Positions 10,914-22,695 of a stretch of DNA of 64,000 nt are shown piece after piece. The notes beneath the pieces are model-generated. The model was not told the origin of the DNA. It did no database searches and saw nothing but the letters and a program-made list of their open reading frames with translations. This DNA comes from Siphonodentalium dalli. Taxonomy: Eukaryota > Mollusca > Scaphopoda > Gadilida > Siphonodentaliidae. The DNA lies in contig CP136067.1 of the NCBI GenBank assembly GCA_032622095.1, forward strand, positions 91,566,707 through 91,630,706, in the 5' to 3' direction. The number at the start of each line of letters is the position of its first letter. The first letter of the stretch is position 1. A program made the position numbers and the translations under genes.

Positions 10914-13576
10914 TGGTATATTTTGTTATCAGATGTGCAAAAACAAAACTTATTTTTTGTCATGATTCTGTCTTATTCCGTTCTGAACACCTCATCGGAG
11001 TGCTTCACATCATTCTAACACAGAGTAAGCTAAGCGAAGACATGTTTCACCATTTAATATGATCGTACGTGACACGTAGTGGAGCAACCACACAAATACA
11101 TCAAACTATCACAACAATTTCAACTTATACACGTAGTTTCCAACTGTTGCTGTGTCAGGCATGGGATTTCAAAATGTTGAATATTTTCACCAAAGTTGGA
11201 GGGGCGGATTCCGCGGAACACTACAGTCCAACCACCTTGCCACTATGCATCTCGTTAAAGCAACTCACATACTTCAATTCCAAACTAAACCTAGCAATTT
11301 CCCACGTTTATCTGTGACAAATATGTCTACATGATGTCTACATGAGCGCTATATCCCAAAATATCACTGGGAAAATCCTTGTCAATAGAAAATATCTCTC
11401 GTTTGAATCCAGTCTGTATTATTCAAGAAAATGGGCTTTAGAAAAGTCTCTTAATTACAATTAATTGTATAGATTGTGGAAGGCAGCTGAATTAGCTCAT
11501 TGTATGGTCAAAAATTCAAACTGATAGTCAAAAGGACATTTAAACACATGATGAAGAATATAATCTTATATACACACACTAGTTTTAAAAGAAGGACAAA
11601 ACATGTTTATAGGGAGGGGTCCCATGTGTAATGTGTGCATATTGTATATCAAATATTGTATATGTGCTATTCGTCTTACTCTTTAATGTGTGTCTGTGCA
11701 ATAAAGCATTCATTTGTGTAATGGTGACTAAAAAACTTATGAAAGTCAAATATACTTTAAATAAGCTGTTTCCGAATTTCTAACAAAAACGATTATACGC
11801 GGTTCTAATAGAGGCTCTATTATGGAATCCTATTAGGGCCACTTGCTAATGGCGCTTTCTCTATGGATGTCCCTTATTCGTACGGTAAATAAAGCGTGTG
11901 TGTATATATAATTGAGTCTAGCCTAGTGATGTGAAATCAGTGATTCCGGCGGAGACAAATGTGTCTGGATTCTGACCCACAAAGCCAAATGACGTCAATT
12001 ACGTCATGGACGTCTTCGCTGGTTTTCGTTGAGCTAACCAACGAAATTGGTCAAAATTAAACTAATGTATAGGCTTAAATCACATAGGAATTGTTCGGAA
12101 AAACTTAAGTTGCTAATTTCATAATCATCCCACTGTCCACTGCCGATTCCGTGATTTACCATTTCTTTGGGAGATCAATTGCCCCCAGAGGGGATACCAA
12201 TTCGATAGCAATACATGACCGGAAGTCACGTGATTTTTAACCCGTTTTTTTTGTGCCGCTCTTGATCACGTCGAAATTCTGTTTCATGGTATTGTAAAAA
12301 TTAGTGACGTCATTCACGCCTAAACCTAAAAAGCAACACAGCGACTGCGGTGCTGTGGTGGTTGCTACAAGTATACGTGTAGGTCCGATACCTAAACGTA
12401 TGCTCGCTATTGTTACTGTGCACTTGGTCCGATTTCGGGGATCAAACCTAAATACTTTTATATATAATTAATATTCCCTAGACAGACGAATCCAAGTCAT
12501 AGAATGCATAGCAACACATTGTGACCAGACTTTTATAAGTCCTGGTATAATCCAAGTTTATCTCTACGTAAACTAGCTAATGAAATCGATAGGGGTGTTA
12601 CTGGGTTACGAAGTATAATTTAATTACTCTTCTATAGAATAATTTAAGCCCAGATTCAGTGGCGGGTCGTTTCGTCAATTATAATCGACTTTATCATACA
12701 ACTAAATACAAAACGCTGCAGTTATCGTACATTATTACAATCTAACATCAATGGTAAATTACGTATATACAGAATATGTCATGTAGTTAATAGGAATAAC
12801 TCACGTTTAATCTGTGTGTGTTTGCGCTCAGAGAAGACTCAAACTGTTACGAAGTCAAGAGGTCAATTGAGTTCGTTCTCTATTTAAATTATGTAAAGAT
12901 TGTGATGAAATTTATTTTTCACATTGTATTATCACATTCAGTCGACATGCAATTCTTGTGGAGTTAAAGCCACATGACGGTTTGTGCTCCAAAACACCTT
13001 ATAAAATTAGTTTTCGAACTATTCCCGAAATAGATCGATAGATACTTTAACTACCTTTCTACGGGCATTATAATGTCCCATAAAGACGTTTAACTTTGAA
13101 CACTGTGTGTGGGTCCCAAACAAACAAAGCCATTTGCTCGGCATGGAACAGAAAAGAGCGTTAGTATATTGAATAACTATATTCCTGATATGGTAGAAAT
13201 AAAGAGAGTTTATTTAACTTTTGACCATGGCAAGTATTTTATCTGACCATACGAAGCCAGTCGGTTTATCAATATTTCGCGTATTTATCAAGCTATCTTA
13301 AACCTCCTTCCAAATTTGGAAGGTCGAATGAGCCATGTCCGAACAAATATATTGTTTGTTATGGTATAAACCGAGTTACTTTCATAATTGGGACATTTTA
13401 TTACCATCTTTTGTGTTATTTTAGATAGCTAATGCTTAATGCCCGCTATAGAAGAGTAAGGCAGCTGTACGTCGACATAAACCAGTATTATCCCAACCAA
13501 TTTCAATAGCTGGTTTACGCCGAAGGAAAGTTTGGCTAGTTTAGTAGAAATAGCGCGAGTGTTTGTCTCATGCACT
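10914..13576. other. intergenic, with one hAT-like MITE fragment and one dispersed repeat
   Basis: 11140-11260 ('TCACCAAAGTTGGAGGGG...') resembles the right part of the CAGGGACG element at 13577-14297. 13090-13345 is related to the reverse strand of 4490-4820. I recognise nothing else in this 2.7 kb. Confidence 0.4.
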
Positions 13577-14297
13577 CAGGGACGTGGCTATAGCTCTTCG
13601 TTGGGGTGTCCACCTTGGATAATTCCAACTGCACCCCCTTGAATCAGACCAAATACAAGTTTTGGATAAGTCCATTTGTACCCCCTTGGACCTCGGTGAT
13701 CAGGCCTAATAGCCTATATATTCATAAACCATGGTTATATATACCCGGTATGAGAACATTCAGATGTTTGAACCTGAAACAATATCCTAACATCTAGAGG
13801 TCGGCCCGGTGTGCGAAAAATTTGAAATCCTAGCATCTAGACTGGCCTCAAGCCTTCCTACATTTGGAAATTTCAAACCTGACACCCCCACTGGTGACAA
13901 TGTTGACCAAATGTAAGGCAATATTGTTTTCTTAAATTTTTAACTTACGGTGTTTGACTGGCCATGGGGGAGGGACCAGGACCCAAGCTTTCCAAGTGTT
14001 TGAAGCTTCCAACCTGACACCCCCCCCCCCCCATCTTGGAAAATGTCCAGCTGATGGCCATTTCAGTCCAAATTTTTACCAAAAGTAGGAAAATATGCAA
14101 ATATTGGTCCAACAACAATAAATCCCCCCCAATATATTGTTTGAAAATAAAACTGGAAGAAAATTTTTTCAACCTATTGTTGGTGTGAAATTTCCAACTA
14201 ATGTTGTGTCAGGTGTGAAATTTCCAACTTTTGAAAATTTTGACCAAAGTTGGGGGGGGGGTGAGACACCTCAAACCACCCTGTCGCCACGTCCCTG
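13577..14297. mobile_element. hAT-like non-autonomous element with 8-bp target duplication
   Basis: The ends are CAGGGACGTGGC and GCCACGTCCCTG, perfect inverted repeats of 12 bp. The flanks CATGCACT (13569-13576) and TATGCACT (14298-14305) agree at 7 of 8 positions. An 8-bp duplication and a CAGGG terminus are typical of hAT elements. The 721-bp interior has repeated 'AACCTGACACCCCC / ATTTCCAACT' words and no transposase. Confidence 0.8.
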
Positions 14298-14305
14298 TAT
14301 GCACT

Positions 14306-14805
14306 TCTGTACGAATAATATAAAAGAGCGGGAACAGTTTTTTTTTCACGGTAAATAAAGCCTGTATAAATGTGTACAGCTCGATGGTTCGTGTATTCAT
14401 CGAACTATCTCATCTCGCGTCCAAATATAGACACAATGTTGATGGTTCAATTGAGCCAACCGTTTAAATACCCTTATCGATTATAATTAGAAGCCACCAA
14501 GTCCAGCATACAAACGGAGAAAGCAGAGACTGATACAGGTCAAGTAATTAGCATCCGGAAACCAGAAAACCAGATCAAACATCCTACTTCCATCTAGACG
14601 CCCATGTTTCTGGCATTCTGACGCGGCATGGTCTATCAGTAGAGGTGACGTCATGCGCTTGTGGTTATCTCACAATTATATTTGTATACCACATTCTACG
14701 ACCCCGCCCCCTGTGACAAATATCAGGTCATGTGGCACTACATATTTTAAATCAACATATACTTGCGCAAATGCGCACATAATCGACACTATAATTTGAA
14801 ATATG
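14306..14805. other. intergenic, nothing recognised
   Basis: No gene or classifiable repeat. 14360-14460 has weak similarity to the repeat at 13240-13345. Confidence 0.4.
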
Positions 14806-15116
14806 TATATAATATGATTATTTGATTCTGAAATAAGCAGATAATGGAGTCATGTCCGTTATTTCATTTTATGGCGCGGGCCACATTGAAAACACACGTT
14901 AAAGATCGTATACCTGCGAAGTCGTGGTTGGCTTATTTGTGTCATTGTCCTCACACAATCTGCTTAGAATCGCGTCATTATGAGTCGATAATACTACTAA
15001 AATGCTTACATTTTCAGCACATTATCGCCTCTATTTGAGGCAATTTAAGCAGATTATCTACCTAAAATATGTTCTCTATAAGCAGATAATGTGCGGGTTC
15101 ACTGGAGAACAGGCTG
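14806..15116. mobile_element. MITE-like family M, copy 3
   Basis: Shares 'TTTATGGCGCGGGCCACATTG' and the right end 'CTGGAGAACAGGCTG' with copy 1. In this copy the repeated word is AAGCAGATAA instead of AAGCTCATA, at both ends, so both ends changed together. Confidence 0.5.
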
Positions 15117-15303
15117 TTGAAATCCACACCTAAACCCACTCAACCCTTCCACAGCCCTTGATACCACCACATGTACATGTAGTATTCCCACTCACACCCA
15201 CCAATCTCATGACATAACGATATATACATGTATGTATTGGCATGCATGCGCGACGTTCTATTGTACTCTAGATTGTTCATTAAGTTTGTTTCAATTTCGT
15301 CTT

Positions 15304-15720
15304 TCAAATCTGGAAATAGTGTGTCTGACATTTGCAGAATAAGGGCCCCAGATGGTGAATTTAGTGACGCTATCACACGGTTGGCAATTGTCACCAAATA
15401 CACCCTCTGGAAACCTCATTCTGTTTAGTTCTCAACTGCCATGGGAGACTTGGGTGAGACCCAATTGAGGTCACCTCGATTATGCATTTTGTATTCTACA
15501 AATTACGGAATACATGTATAGAAACTGAACAGAAGGGGGAAAATTCACTAAAACAATGTTAATTTGAGACTATATATACTTGAGAAGATGATGCTTAAGC
15601 AGAATGAGGTCCACAAAGGGTGCATTTGGTGATGATAGCTCGAGTGCCGGTATCGTCACTAAATTCAATCCTCTGTGGACCTCATTTTGCAAATGTCAGG
15701 TACACTATTTCAAGGCTTGA
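15304..15720. mobile_element. nested-palindrome (MULE-like) element, old copy
   Basis: The left arm starts 'GGAAATAGTGTGTCTGACATTTGCAG' and the right arm ends 'ATTTCAAGGCTTGA', matching the ends of the young copy at 18741-18996 with many substitutions. A ~150-bp spacer between the two arm pairs (15430-15590) is absent from the young copy but partly present at 40220-40310. Confidence 0.6.
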
Positions 15721-16246
15721 TGTCTGTTTTATGACGAATTGAGTGAAATTAATTAAAAAATCTTTCGTTAAAATAACCCGGTCCAATTTGAGTATGTACG
15801 TCTTTTATACATGAACATAATTAGGTTGTGCCAATGAGCCTTTTACTCAGATCAGGCATATCCTGAATTCAACTATATTTAAATATTCTAGTTGAACTTG
15901 ATAATGGCAAATACATTATTCCCCATTTTTCGTGGAAACTTTGAGATCGTTAATTGACTGTTTTATCAATGAATGATTCCGAAACATGTTAGTTCAACCA
16001 TACAACAGACATGGTATACCGTTATAGTGCGACACCGATTTCTAATCATTTGTGAAATATGAGTTTGGATTATTTATCTCTCTTTTATCGAATTCACAAA
16101 AATCCATATACAAGTATTATAATTAACAAACATGTCTGCTTTCGTGAGGAAATAACATATCTAGATCCCTACAAATGATCACACGTGATAGCGTATGATA
16201 ATGAAATCGAAGTCAGTTAACATTCAAGTGGTAAACATATTGTTAT
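15721..16246. other. intergenic, nothing recognised
   Basis: AT-rich DNA without a recognisable gene or repeat. Confidence 0.45.
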
Positions 16247-16759
16247 ATATTTACACACTAAGTGTTGTCATCACTAAATCCAGCATTCTGATTGGTCGGC
16301 GCCCACGTGGCTAGTTGCAGTTATTTCTCGGTGAATGCGCAACGCCTCATATAACACCAAGCTAATAACACCATCGATACGTCATTGGGTTTGGAAAGAC
16401 GAACGCGTAATGCTTTGGGCGCATTTTGACTCGCGCAGGATTGACTTAATACATCATCGGGTTTCAACATGAAGAGAAATTGTTCCTATTAACTTTCGCC
16501 AAGGGTGCTATTGGGTATTTTGGGCTGATCTTGTCACGATACACTTTTCGATTTAAACATATTTACAAAAGTGGCTTTTTCGCTAAATGTATATAAATAT
16601 AAGGATTAACTGTCATGTGGACTATTTTTATGGAGATGTAACGGTGAGGTAAGTGGACATAACTTGTATGTAAATCCCTTCGGGTTTTACACAAGTTATG
16701 TCCACTTACCTCACCGTTACATCTCCATAAAAACAGTCCACATGACAGTTAATCCTTAT
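16247..16759 (+). mobile_element. 513-bp family with terminal palindrome, copy 2 (tandem)
   Basis: Runs from 'ATATTTACACACTAAGTG' to 'GTTAATCCTTAT'; the last 161 bp (16599-16759) form the palindrome. It abuts copy 3 without a spacer and is nearly identical to it (for example GGTCGGCG here, GGACGGCG there). Confidence 0.8.
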
Positions 16760-17272
16760 ATATTTACACACTAAGTGTTGTCATCACTAAATCCAGCATT
16801 CTGATTGGACGGCGCCCACGTGGCTAGTTGCAGTTATTTCTCGGTGAATGCGCAACGCCTCATATAACACCAAGCTAATAACACCATCGATACGTCATTA
16901 GGTTTGGAAAGACGAACGCGTAATGCTTTGGGCGCATTTTGACTCGCGCAGGATTGACTTAATACATCATCGGGTTTCAACATGAAGAGAAATTGTTCCT
17001 ATTAACTTTCGCCAAGGGTGCTATTGGGTATTTTGGGCTGATCTTGTCACGATACACTTTTCGATTTAAACATATTTACAAAAGTGGCTTTTTCGCTAAA
17101 TGTATATAAATATAAGGATTAACTGTCATGTGGACTATTTTTATGGAGATGTAACGGTGAGGTAAGTGGACATAACTTGTATGTAAAACCCTTCGGGTTT
17201 TACACAAGTTATGTCCACTTACCTCACCGTTACATCTCCATAAAAACAGTCCACATGACAGTTAATCCTTAT
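16760..17272 (+). mobile_element. 513-bp family with terminal palindrome, copy 3 (tandem)
   Basis: Same ends and exactly the same length as copy 2; palindrome at 17112-17272. A head-to-tail pair without spacer is what rolling-circle replication or unequal exchange would leave. Confidence 0.8.
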
Positions 17273-18008
17273 GTAAGATTGTGTACCCATGTTAATGTCA
17301 ATCAGAACTGTTTACGCGTGTGATTATTAAATAAAATAAGGCGTGGTAACATGGAAGACCAGTAATAAATGGCATCTAATGAATGATGTACCATTTCGTT
17401 GATAGCATTAATTCAGACCAATACAGCCAAATATGTAGTACGTATCATAGTTGCATGCGTATATAACTATTATATTACATAATATAATGTGGGGAATCAT
17501 GATTGAAGATAGATAACCCACTTTATAAAACTATCATTTTAAAAGCGTGAGAGCCTGGTTTGACTATTCTTAGTAAGTGAAATAGTTTTTTTGTGGACAA
17601 ATAACGAACTATTTCAACACTGTCTCGTTTTGATGACAACAGTTCACTGCACGTATATAGAAGAGCACCAAGCGAATGCGTCAATGTTAGATATCGTAAA
17701 TGAAGACGGGTTTAAACACGAGATGACGAATGCGTCACTTAGACCTGCGGCCACTAGCTTAAACTATGGTTTTACCTGTCAGACGGCGGCTTAAAACTAA
17801 CGGTTTGCCTAAACCAGGTTTAACATGGAGACGACGAATCCGACTAAATTAGAGTGGGATTTTGTTTGGCGCATGTAAATCAGTTGACGCTTGACAACCA
17901 ACTTATACACCTAAAATCATCGCTCACTCACTCAGTCGATTGTCGCCATCCAACCACTGCCTGAGTTGTCAGAAGCTGCGGTCAGTGTCTGTATCAACTA
18001 TTCAAAGA
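17273..18008. other. intergenic, nothing recognised
   Basis: No gene or repeat recognised. The 67-codon frame at 17591-17794 has no known domain. Confidence 0.45.
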
Positions 18009-18653
18009 CATCCTGTTCTCCTGAAAATAAGTTCATATTGAACTTATTGTTTTAACCCTTTCAGTGCCAGGTCCGATTTGTGTATCAACCCATATACCCT
18101 GTGCCAATGCATTATCTTATATATGCGAGGCGAGTCCAGGCGACCATAGGTCGCCTCGCATATATAAGAGAATGCATTGGCCTAACAATTTTTCATCATT
18201 TGTTATTATTTTTTACAATTTTTTACAATTTTAATAATTGTTTCTTATATTCTTTAACATACTTATTTTGTAGGTTTAGTGCCAGGGAATCTTACGTTTT
18301 TCATGGGCATCAAAATTATTACTATGAATACTTGGTGATAGTTTTGAGTTATAACATGCCCCTAAGGTTTTATCCAGTTTGTTTTTAAATTCGCTATAGC
18401 ATGCTTAAGCATACCCAAACAAAATTCAACCCAAAAAAATCTAAATCTAAAAAAAAATTTAGGGCCGATTTTAGACCGTAAATTAGGGACGATGAGATCG
18501 GCCCCTGGCACTGAAAGGGTTAAAAATCACACAAATAATCCCATATCGGCATTATTTGAATCTCAGTTACGCTCCAAATGAACGAACATAATTTTGTGAA
18601 TATTACGCGAATATTTAAGTCCAAATGAACCTGTTTGCACGAGTATATGTTGT
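18009..18653. mobile_element. MITE-like family M, copy 4, split by a piggyBac-like MITE
   Basis: The 18009-18051 end reads 'CCTGTTCTCCTGAAAATAAG' and the 18524-18653 end reads 'CCTGTTTGCACGAGTATATG', the reversed orientation of copies 1 and 2. The TTAA element at 18052-18523 interrupts it. Confidence 0.6.
18052..18523. mobile_element. piggyBac-like MITE, copy E, distinct terminal repeat
   Basis: Bounded by TTAA at 18052-18055 and 18520-18523. Its inverted ends, TTAACCCTTTCAGTGCCAGG, match at 20 positions and differ from the CATGACGGGAGC ends of the other copies, so it is a subfamily. One hairpin (about 18103-18182) has an extra 'GAGTCCAGGC' insertion in its loop. The cleanest TTAA pair in the window. 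Confidence 0.8.
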
Positions 18654-18740
18654 TATAGCCCGGGAGGTAGTTCGCTTGCCGGGAAAATGGTCAAAACTAC
18701 TCTATGATATATGCTTGCGTCCAATCAAATGACAGTATGA

Positions 18741-18996
18741 TCAAGCCTTGAAATAGGGTGTCTGTCATTTGCAGAATGAGGTCCCCAGAGGGTGAATTTA
18801 GTGATGCTACCCCGCATAGCGGGCTAGCATCACCAAATTCACCCTCTAGGAACCTCATTCTGCTGAGGTGTAAGCAGAATGAGGCCCCCAGAGGGTGAAT
18901 TTGGTGATGCTAGCCCGCTATGCGGGTAGCATCACTAAATTCACCCTCTGGGGGACCTCATTCTGCAAATGACAGACACCCTATTTCAAGGCTTGA
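18741..18996. mobile_element. nested-palindrome (MULE-like) element, young copy
   Basis: 256 bp that fold back almost completely: outer arms 'AAGCCTTGAAATAGGGTGTC' and inverse. Each half is itself a hairpin with the loop 'CCCGCATAGCGGGCTAGC'. The flank AGTATGATC occurs on both sides (9 bp if one terminal base is assigned to the element), the size typical of Mutator-like insertions. Confidence 0.75.
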
Positions 18997-19810
18997 GTAT
19001 GATCCTCCGTGAACTCGACGTATAACATAATACAAAATAAAACTATTGCCAATGCGTGAATTTCTATAGAACCGAGACAGACATGCATAAATATTCGCAA
19101 ATATAGAAATATATAGTTAAATTGGTTAAATTTTATTGCATATAAGCATTACTGTGTATGTTGCAACTATATGTGATTGATCAGTCTTTGTAAACATACC
19201 CTCAGATTCATACTGATACTGTATCTATTGCACTCCCATCAACTTTTCATTTCTGTACGGTTGCGTCACACAGCGCTAAATATAAATGTAAAATTAGTCG
19301 TGATCGACAGGTGTAAACATGGTCACGTGCCAGTGCCGTCATGGCCGCTTCAACTGAACCCCTGTGAAGCCGATTCTCAGAATCGGAATTAATAGTTGCA
19401 GGGTTTGTGACTTTTCGTTCGGCGGTAGTTTTACCGACAATAAAGGTAAACAGCATCCAGGTTCCAAAATAAATTATATTTTAAAGACAGATCTGCTTGA
19501 AATTATAAGAAATGTCAATTTATATGGATTTCTTGGACTTAGAACAAATTATTTCTCTCTTCCGGTATAACATGACGTCATGGATACTATTTTTAACAAC
19601 CTTTAGCCACACCTTCGGAATTTCCACACCAAGAGCACGTGACATGTTAATAGTTTTTATTGGCGCACACATTTCTTAGAGTAAGTTTTGATTGGCGGTA
19701 AATACAAGGAATCCCGGGTTTGGGAAATGAAAACTGAACGAAAGGTCGTCAGACCCACTATTTTTTATATGTGGGTATGTAGTTTACTCCAGACTGGTGA
19801 TTGATCAGCT
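18997..19810. other. intergenic, nothing recognised
   Basis: No gene or repeat recognised. Confidence 0.45.
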
Positions 19811-19960
19811 TGTTCTCCTCAAAATAAGCTCATATTGAACTTATTTAAAAAACAAAACTAAGCCCACAGCGGAATTATTTTTGTTTGTTTGCGTTCTATA
19901 TGAACTTAAATCAACATACCAGATGTACGCTCTTTATAATGTGTTTCACTGTGGCGGGGA
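19811..19960. mobile_element. MITE-like family M, copy 5 (truncated)
   Basis: Begins 'TTGTTCTCCTCAAAATAAGCTC' and runs to 'GTGTTTCACTGTGGCGGGGACC', where the next repeat begins. The second family end is missing. Confidence 0.5.
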
Positions 19961-20608
19961 CCATCGTGATGGCACCAAAGGGGTCTAACATGGGTAACTT
20001 TTTGGGAGTAAGATAATGGTTCGTGTTAGAAAGTGACGCTGGTGTTGTCATGTGTGGTAACCACACATGACAACATCAGCGTCACTTTCTAACACGAACC
20101 ATTATATGTGGTTAAGGGGGAGGGGCACAGCATCTCCATGATATGAGGAGTCTAATGGAGTGGTTTAAAGATGGCAAACATGGCACAGTTGGAGTTAGGG
20201 GTGCACGGATGCGGATCGGAGCACCAGCATTGATAAAAAATATTTTAGCGCCGATGTTGACCAAATTGATACATATTCTTTTCCATGTTACGAGAAATCG
20301 AATCGTGTGATGTGAAGACACACAATTTGTGCCGTTTTGTGAGAGAGATGGGGGGGGGGGGGGGCTACATTTGATAATAATTTATTTAGTTTCTAGTTAT
20401 CATCAAACTTAAACATAATCATCTGAATGATGCCAGGAGTCTAACGGACGTGGTGTAAATGTCAAAATTAGCGCCGTTGGTGTAAACAGTATTTATTCGA
20501 TATAATTCAATACAATATATGTTACAAAATGTGAATCATGAATATGGGTTTATGGAGGGGATCCGACATCAAGCATAAAGCTTATGGGGGTCGTTTCCGG
20601 TTACGTGT
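19955..20608 (+). repeat. dispersed repeat R, copy 1
   Basis: Shares ordered blocks ('GATGGCACCAAAGGGGTCTA', 'TCCATGATATGAGGAGTCTA', 'GTGTGGTTTAAAG') with 48800-49500 and 30480-30620. It contains internal ~200-bp periodicity and is interrupted by the palindrome at 20014-20104. No ORF; possibly a decayed non-autonomous element. Confidence 0.55.
20014..20104. mobile_element. 91-bp near-perfect palindrome inside repeat R
   Basis: 45-bp arms 'TAATGGTTCGTGTTAGAAAG...' and inverse meet at TGTGTGGTAACCACACA. It differs at very few positions, so it is young or under gene conversion. Confidence 0.65.
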
Positions 20609-21162
20609 GAATAGGCCCACACTGTGAGAAGGATAACATAATAATAGGTAGGTAAGTTCATACTAATTTTAGAAGATCATTGTTGGTATATATGTTACTT
20701 ATAGCTACTCACAGTGTGGGCTGGATCGATAGATATATCAAAATGAGAATTTTTTTTCTTATGGAATAATAGAAAGAAATTGATTGAAAATAGATTTAGT
20801 ATAGCGGAACGAAGTATATATCGGTATAGACAAGAGTGTGAGGTGACATATCAAACGTTTGTGAGTCTGATATGCAGTATAGGGGGATGTGTGGAGTGTA
20901 AATGATAAGCTATTGCTTTTAATTTATGCACTAATTTTGTGTTCTGACCTAGCATGTTTGCATCCGAGCCGTCACCACTATCGATTGGATTTGTACGAAT
21001 ATATAATGGCATCAACATTAATAATTATATTTCTCACGTGATTTTTGACGATATGCGTCGATTTGATAACTGTTAGATGATAGATGATATGCATGTGCGT
21101 GGTTCAAGCGGAAGTGCTTGGTTTGTGGTCAAGATTTATTTTAATCGTTTTGTACGAATAAT
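20609..21162. other. intergenic with a short inverted repeat
   Basis: 'GGCCCACACTGTGAGA' (20610-20625) and its inverse (20709-20724) flank ~80 bp. Nothing else recognised. Confidence 0.4.
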
Positions 21163-21450
21163 TTACTTCTGAACTTCTCGGAAAATCGTTATGTTATCTT
21201 CCTGAGACAGTTCATCAGAACCATGTAGAAGTATATTGGTGGTAATGTTACATATATCAGATACTTCGTTCATAAATAACCGTCGCTGTGCATTGTATGA
21301 TTGGCATTCAATTAAATAATGTTCTGTGTCCTCTACTTCAACACAGGTACACATGGGTTGGTCGGCAATGAAGTTAGAATATTTGTGGTAATTCAGATTG
21401 CTACAATTTAACCTGAGGCGGGCATGCAAAATTTGCGCTTCACAATTCAA
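21163..21450 (-). pseudogene. LINE remnant C: C-terminal piece of an RT ORF
   Basis: The 95-codon minus-strand frame contains 'QILHARLRLNCSNLNYHKY' and a Cys/His cluster 'CTCVEVEDTEHYLIEC', the C-terminal end seen in non-LTR retrotransposon ORF2 proteins of invertebrates. The frame's first residues adjoin the 3' tail of LINE B, which appears inserted into it. The rest of this LINE is missing. Confidence 0.65.
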
Positions 21451-22695
21451 TTCAATTCATTTATTTCTCACTCCCTTAATAAAGGTATGGAGATAATTAT
21501 ACGTGTACAATATTTACATATATACATGTGGTCAACATGGTTTATCTAGAACATAACAGTGTTATATAAAAGACATATGATCAGATATACATGTAACATC
21601 GCTGTCATATACACATTTATGATATCATTGAACAAGTGGGTAATACACCTTCCTAATCTAATTAAATTCCTTTATAATGTGTCGTATTAATATACATAGC
21701 CGGCGATATAAATGTTTGACTTTTGTATTTAGTAATTCGCTCATGACTATAACATTTGGTCTTTCAGTGAATTCTTTCGACAGTAGGCGGTTTCTAAGAA
21801 AATTAAAGTGTTCACACTTAAACAGGTAGTGGAATTCATCGCCAACTCTTGTCGAAGAGCATAGCGTGCAAATACGATCTTCGATATCAATGTTTTGCCA
21901 TCTACCCACCTCAACTGGGAGTTTGTGGTTGCACGTTCGGAATTTACATAAAGTTTCTCGATCGTTTCTATTACTACAATCTAGATATTCTTCAAAGTGG
22001 AAATTGTGCTTGTATATTCTATAAATGACACCTCTGCTAGAGTTATCAATGTCTGTCGACCAACTCGAAACAAATTTTTCTATAAGGCAGCATCTTACAT
22101 AATCAGTTAGCTGGTCTACATTCTGAATTCGATCAGCTGCCAATAAGTGGGATTGACTAGAATCAAGCAAAATGTCGCGAATATTACAGAGCCATGGAAA
22201 ACAATAATCATTTTCATGTGATAAGCTATAAGCTAACCTTTATAGTACTTTGCTGTATATGCGATCTTCGTTGTTTACCACTTTGCACCAAAACTTGATC
22301 ATTCGTGTGTTAATCATTATACTAAGCGGTAGCCGTCCGCTTTCGCCATACACCATGTAATTCGGGGTAGATGGTTTTAATCTTAAGATGTGTTTAATGA
22401 ATTTCCGGTGTAAGTTTTCAACTATATCGTTGTTAGCAAATCCCCAAATTTTACATCCATACAAAGCAATAGGCGAAACCAAGGAATCAAAGAGATAAAA
22501 CATATTTCTGATCGACAGGCAATTTTTTCTAGACTTTCCAATTAATGCGTACATAGCTTTTGTTGCCTTTTCTACAAGAGTTGTTTTTGCTGCCGCGAAA
22601 GAGCCAGATCGTCTGAAGTTTATTCCCAAATAAGTGAAGTTCTGAACCCTTTCAATGATTTTACCATCATATTTGAAAACACGATGTTTTGGTAC
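21440..22695 (-). pseudogene. LINE remnant B: 3' half of a second RT ORF with its 3' tail
   Basis: A CR1/Jockey-type ORF2 C-terminal half, in one frame from about 22690 to 21658 and broken by one stop near 22239. Visible landmarks: 'YLGINFRRSGSFAAAKTTL', 'SPIALYGCKIWGFAN', 'CKFRTCNHKLPVEVGRW' and a terminal 'CTLCSS...GDEFHYLFKCEHF' Cys/His motif. It is cut at the 5' side, the usual result of incomplete reverse transcription. Its 3' UTR (21657-21444) ends in an 'ATTGAATTGAATTG' tail, abutting LINE C. No intact RT catalytic core remains. Confidence 0.75.

Noticed and set aside
16247-17272. Calling the 513-bp family a Helitron
   Set aside because: No 5' TC, no 3' CTRR and no helicase relative could be seen; left unclassified.
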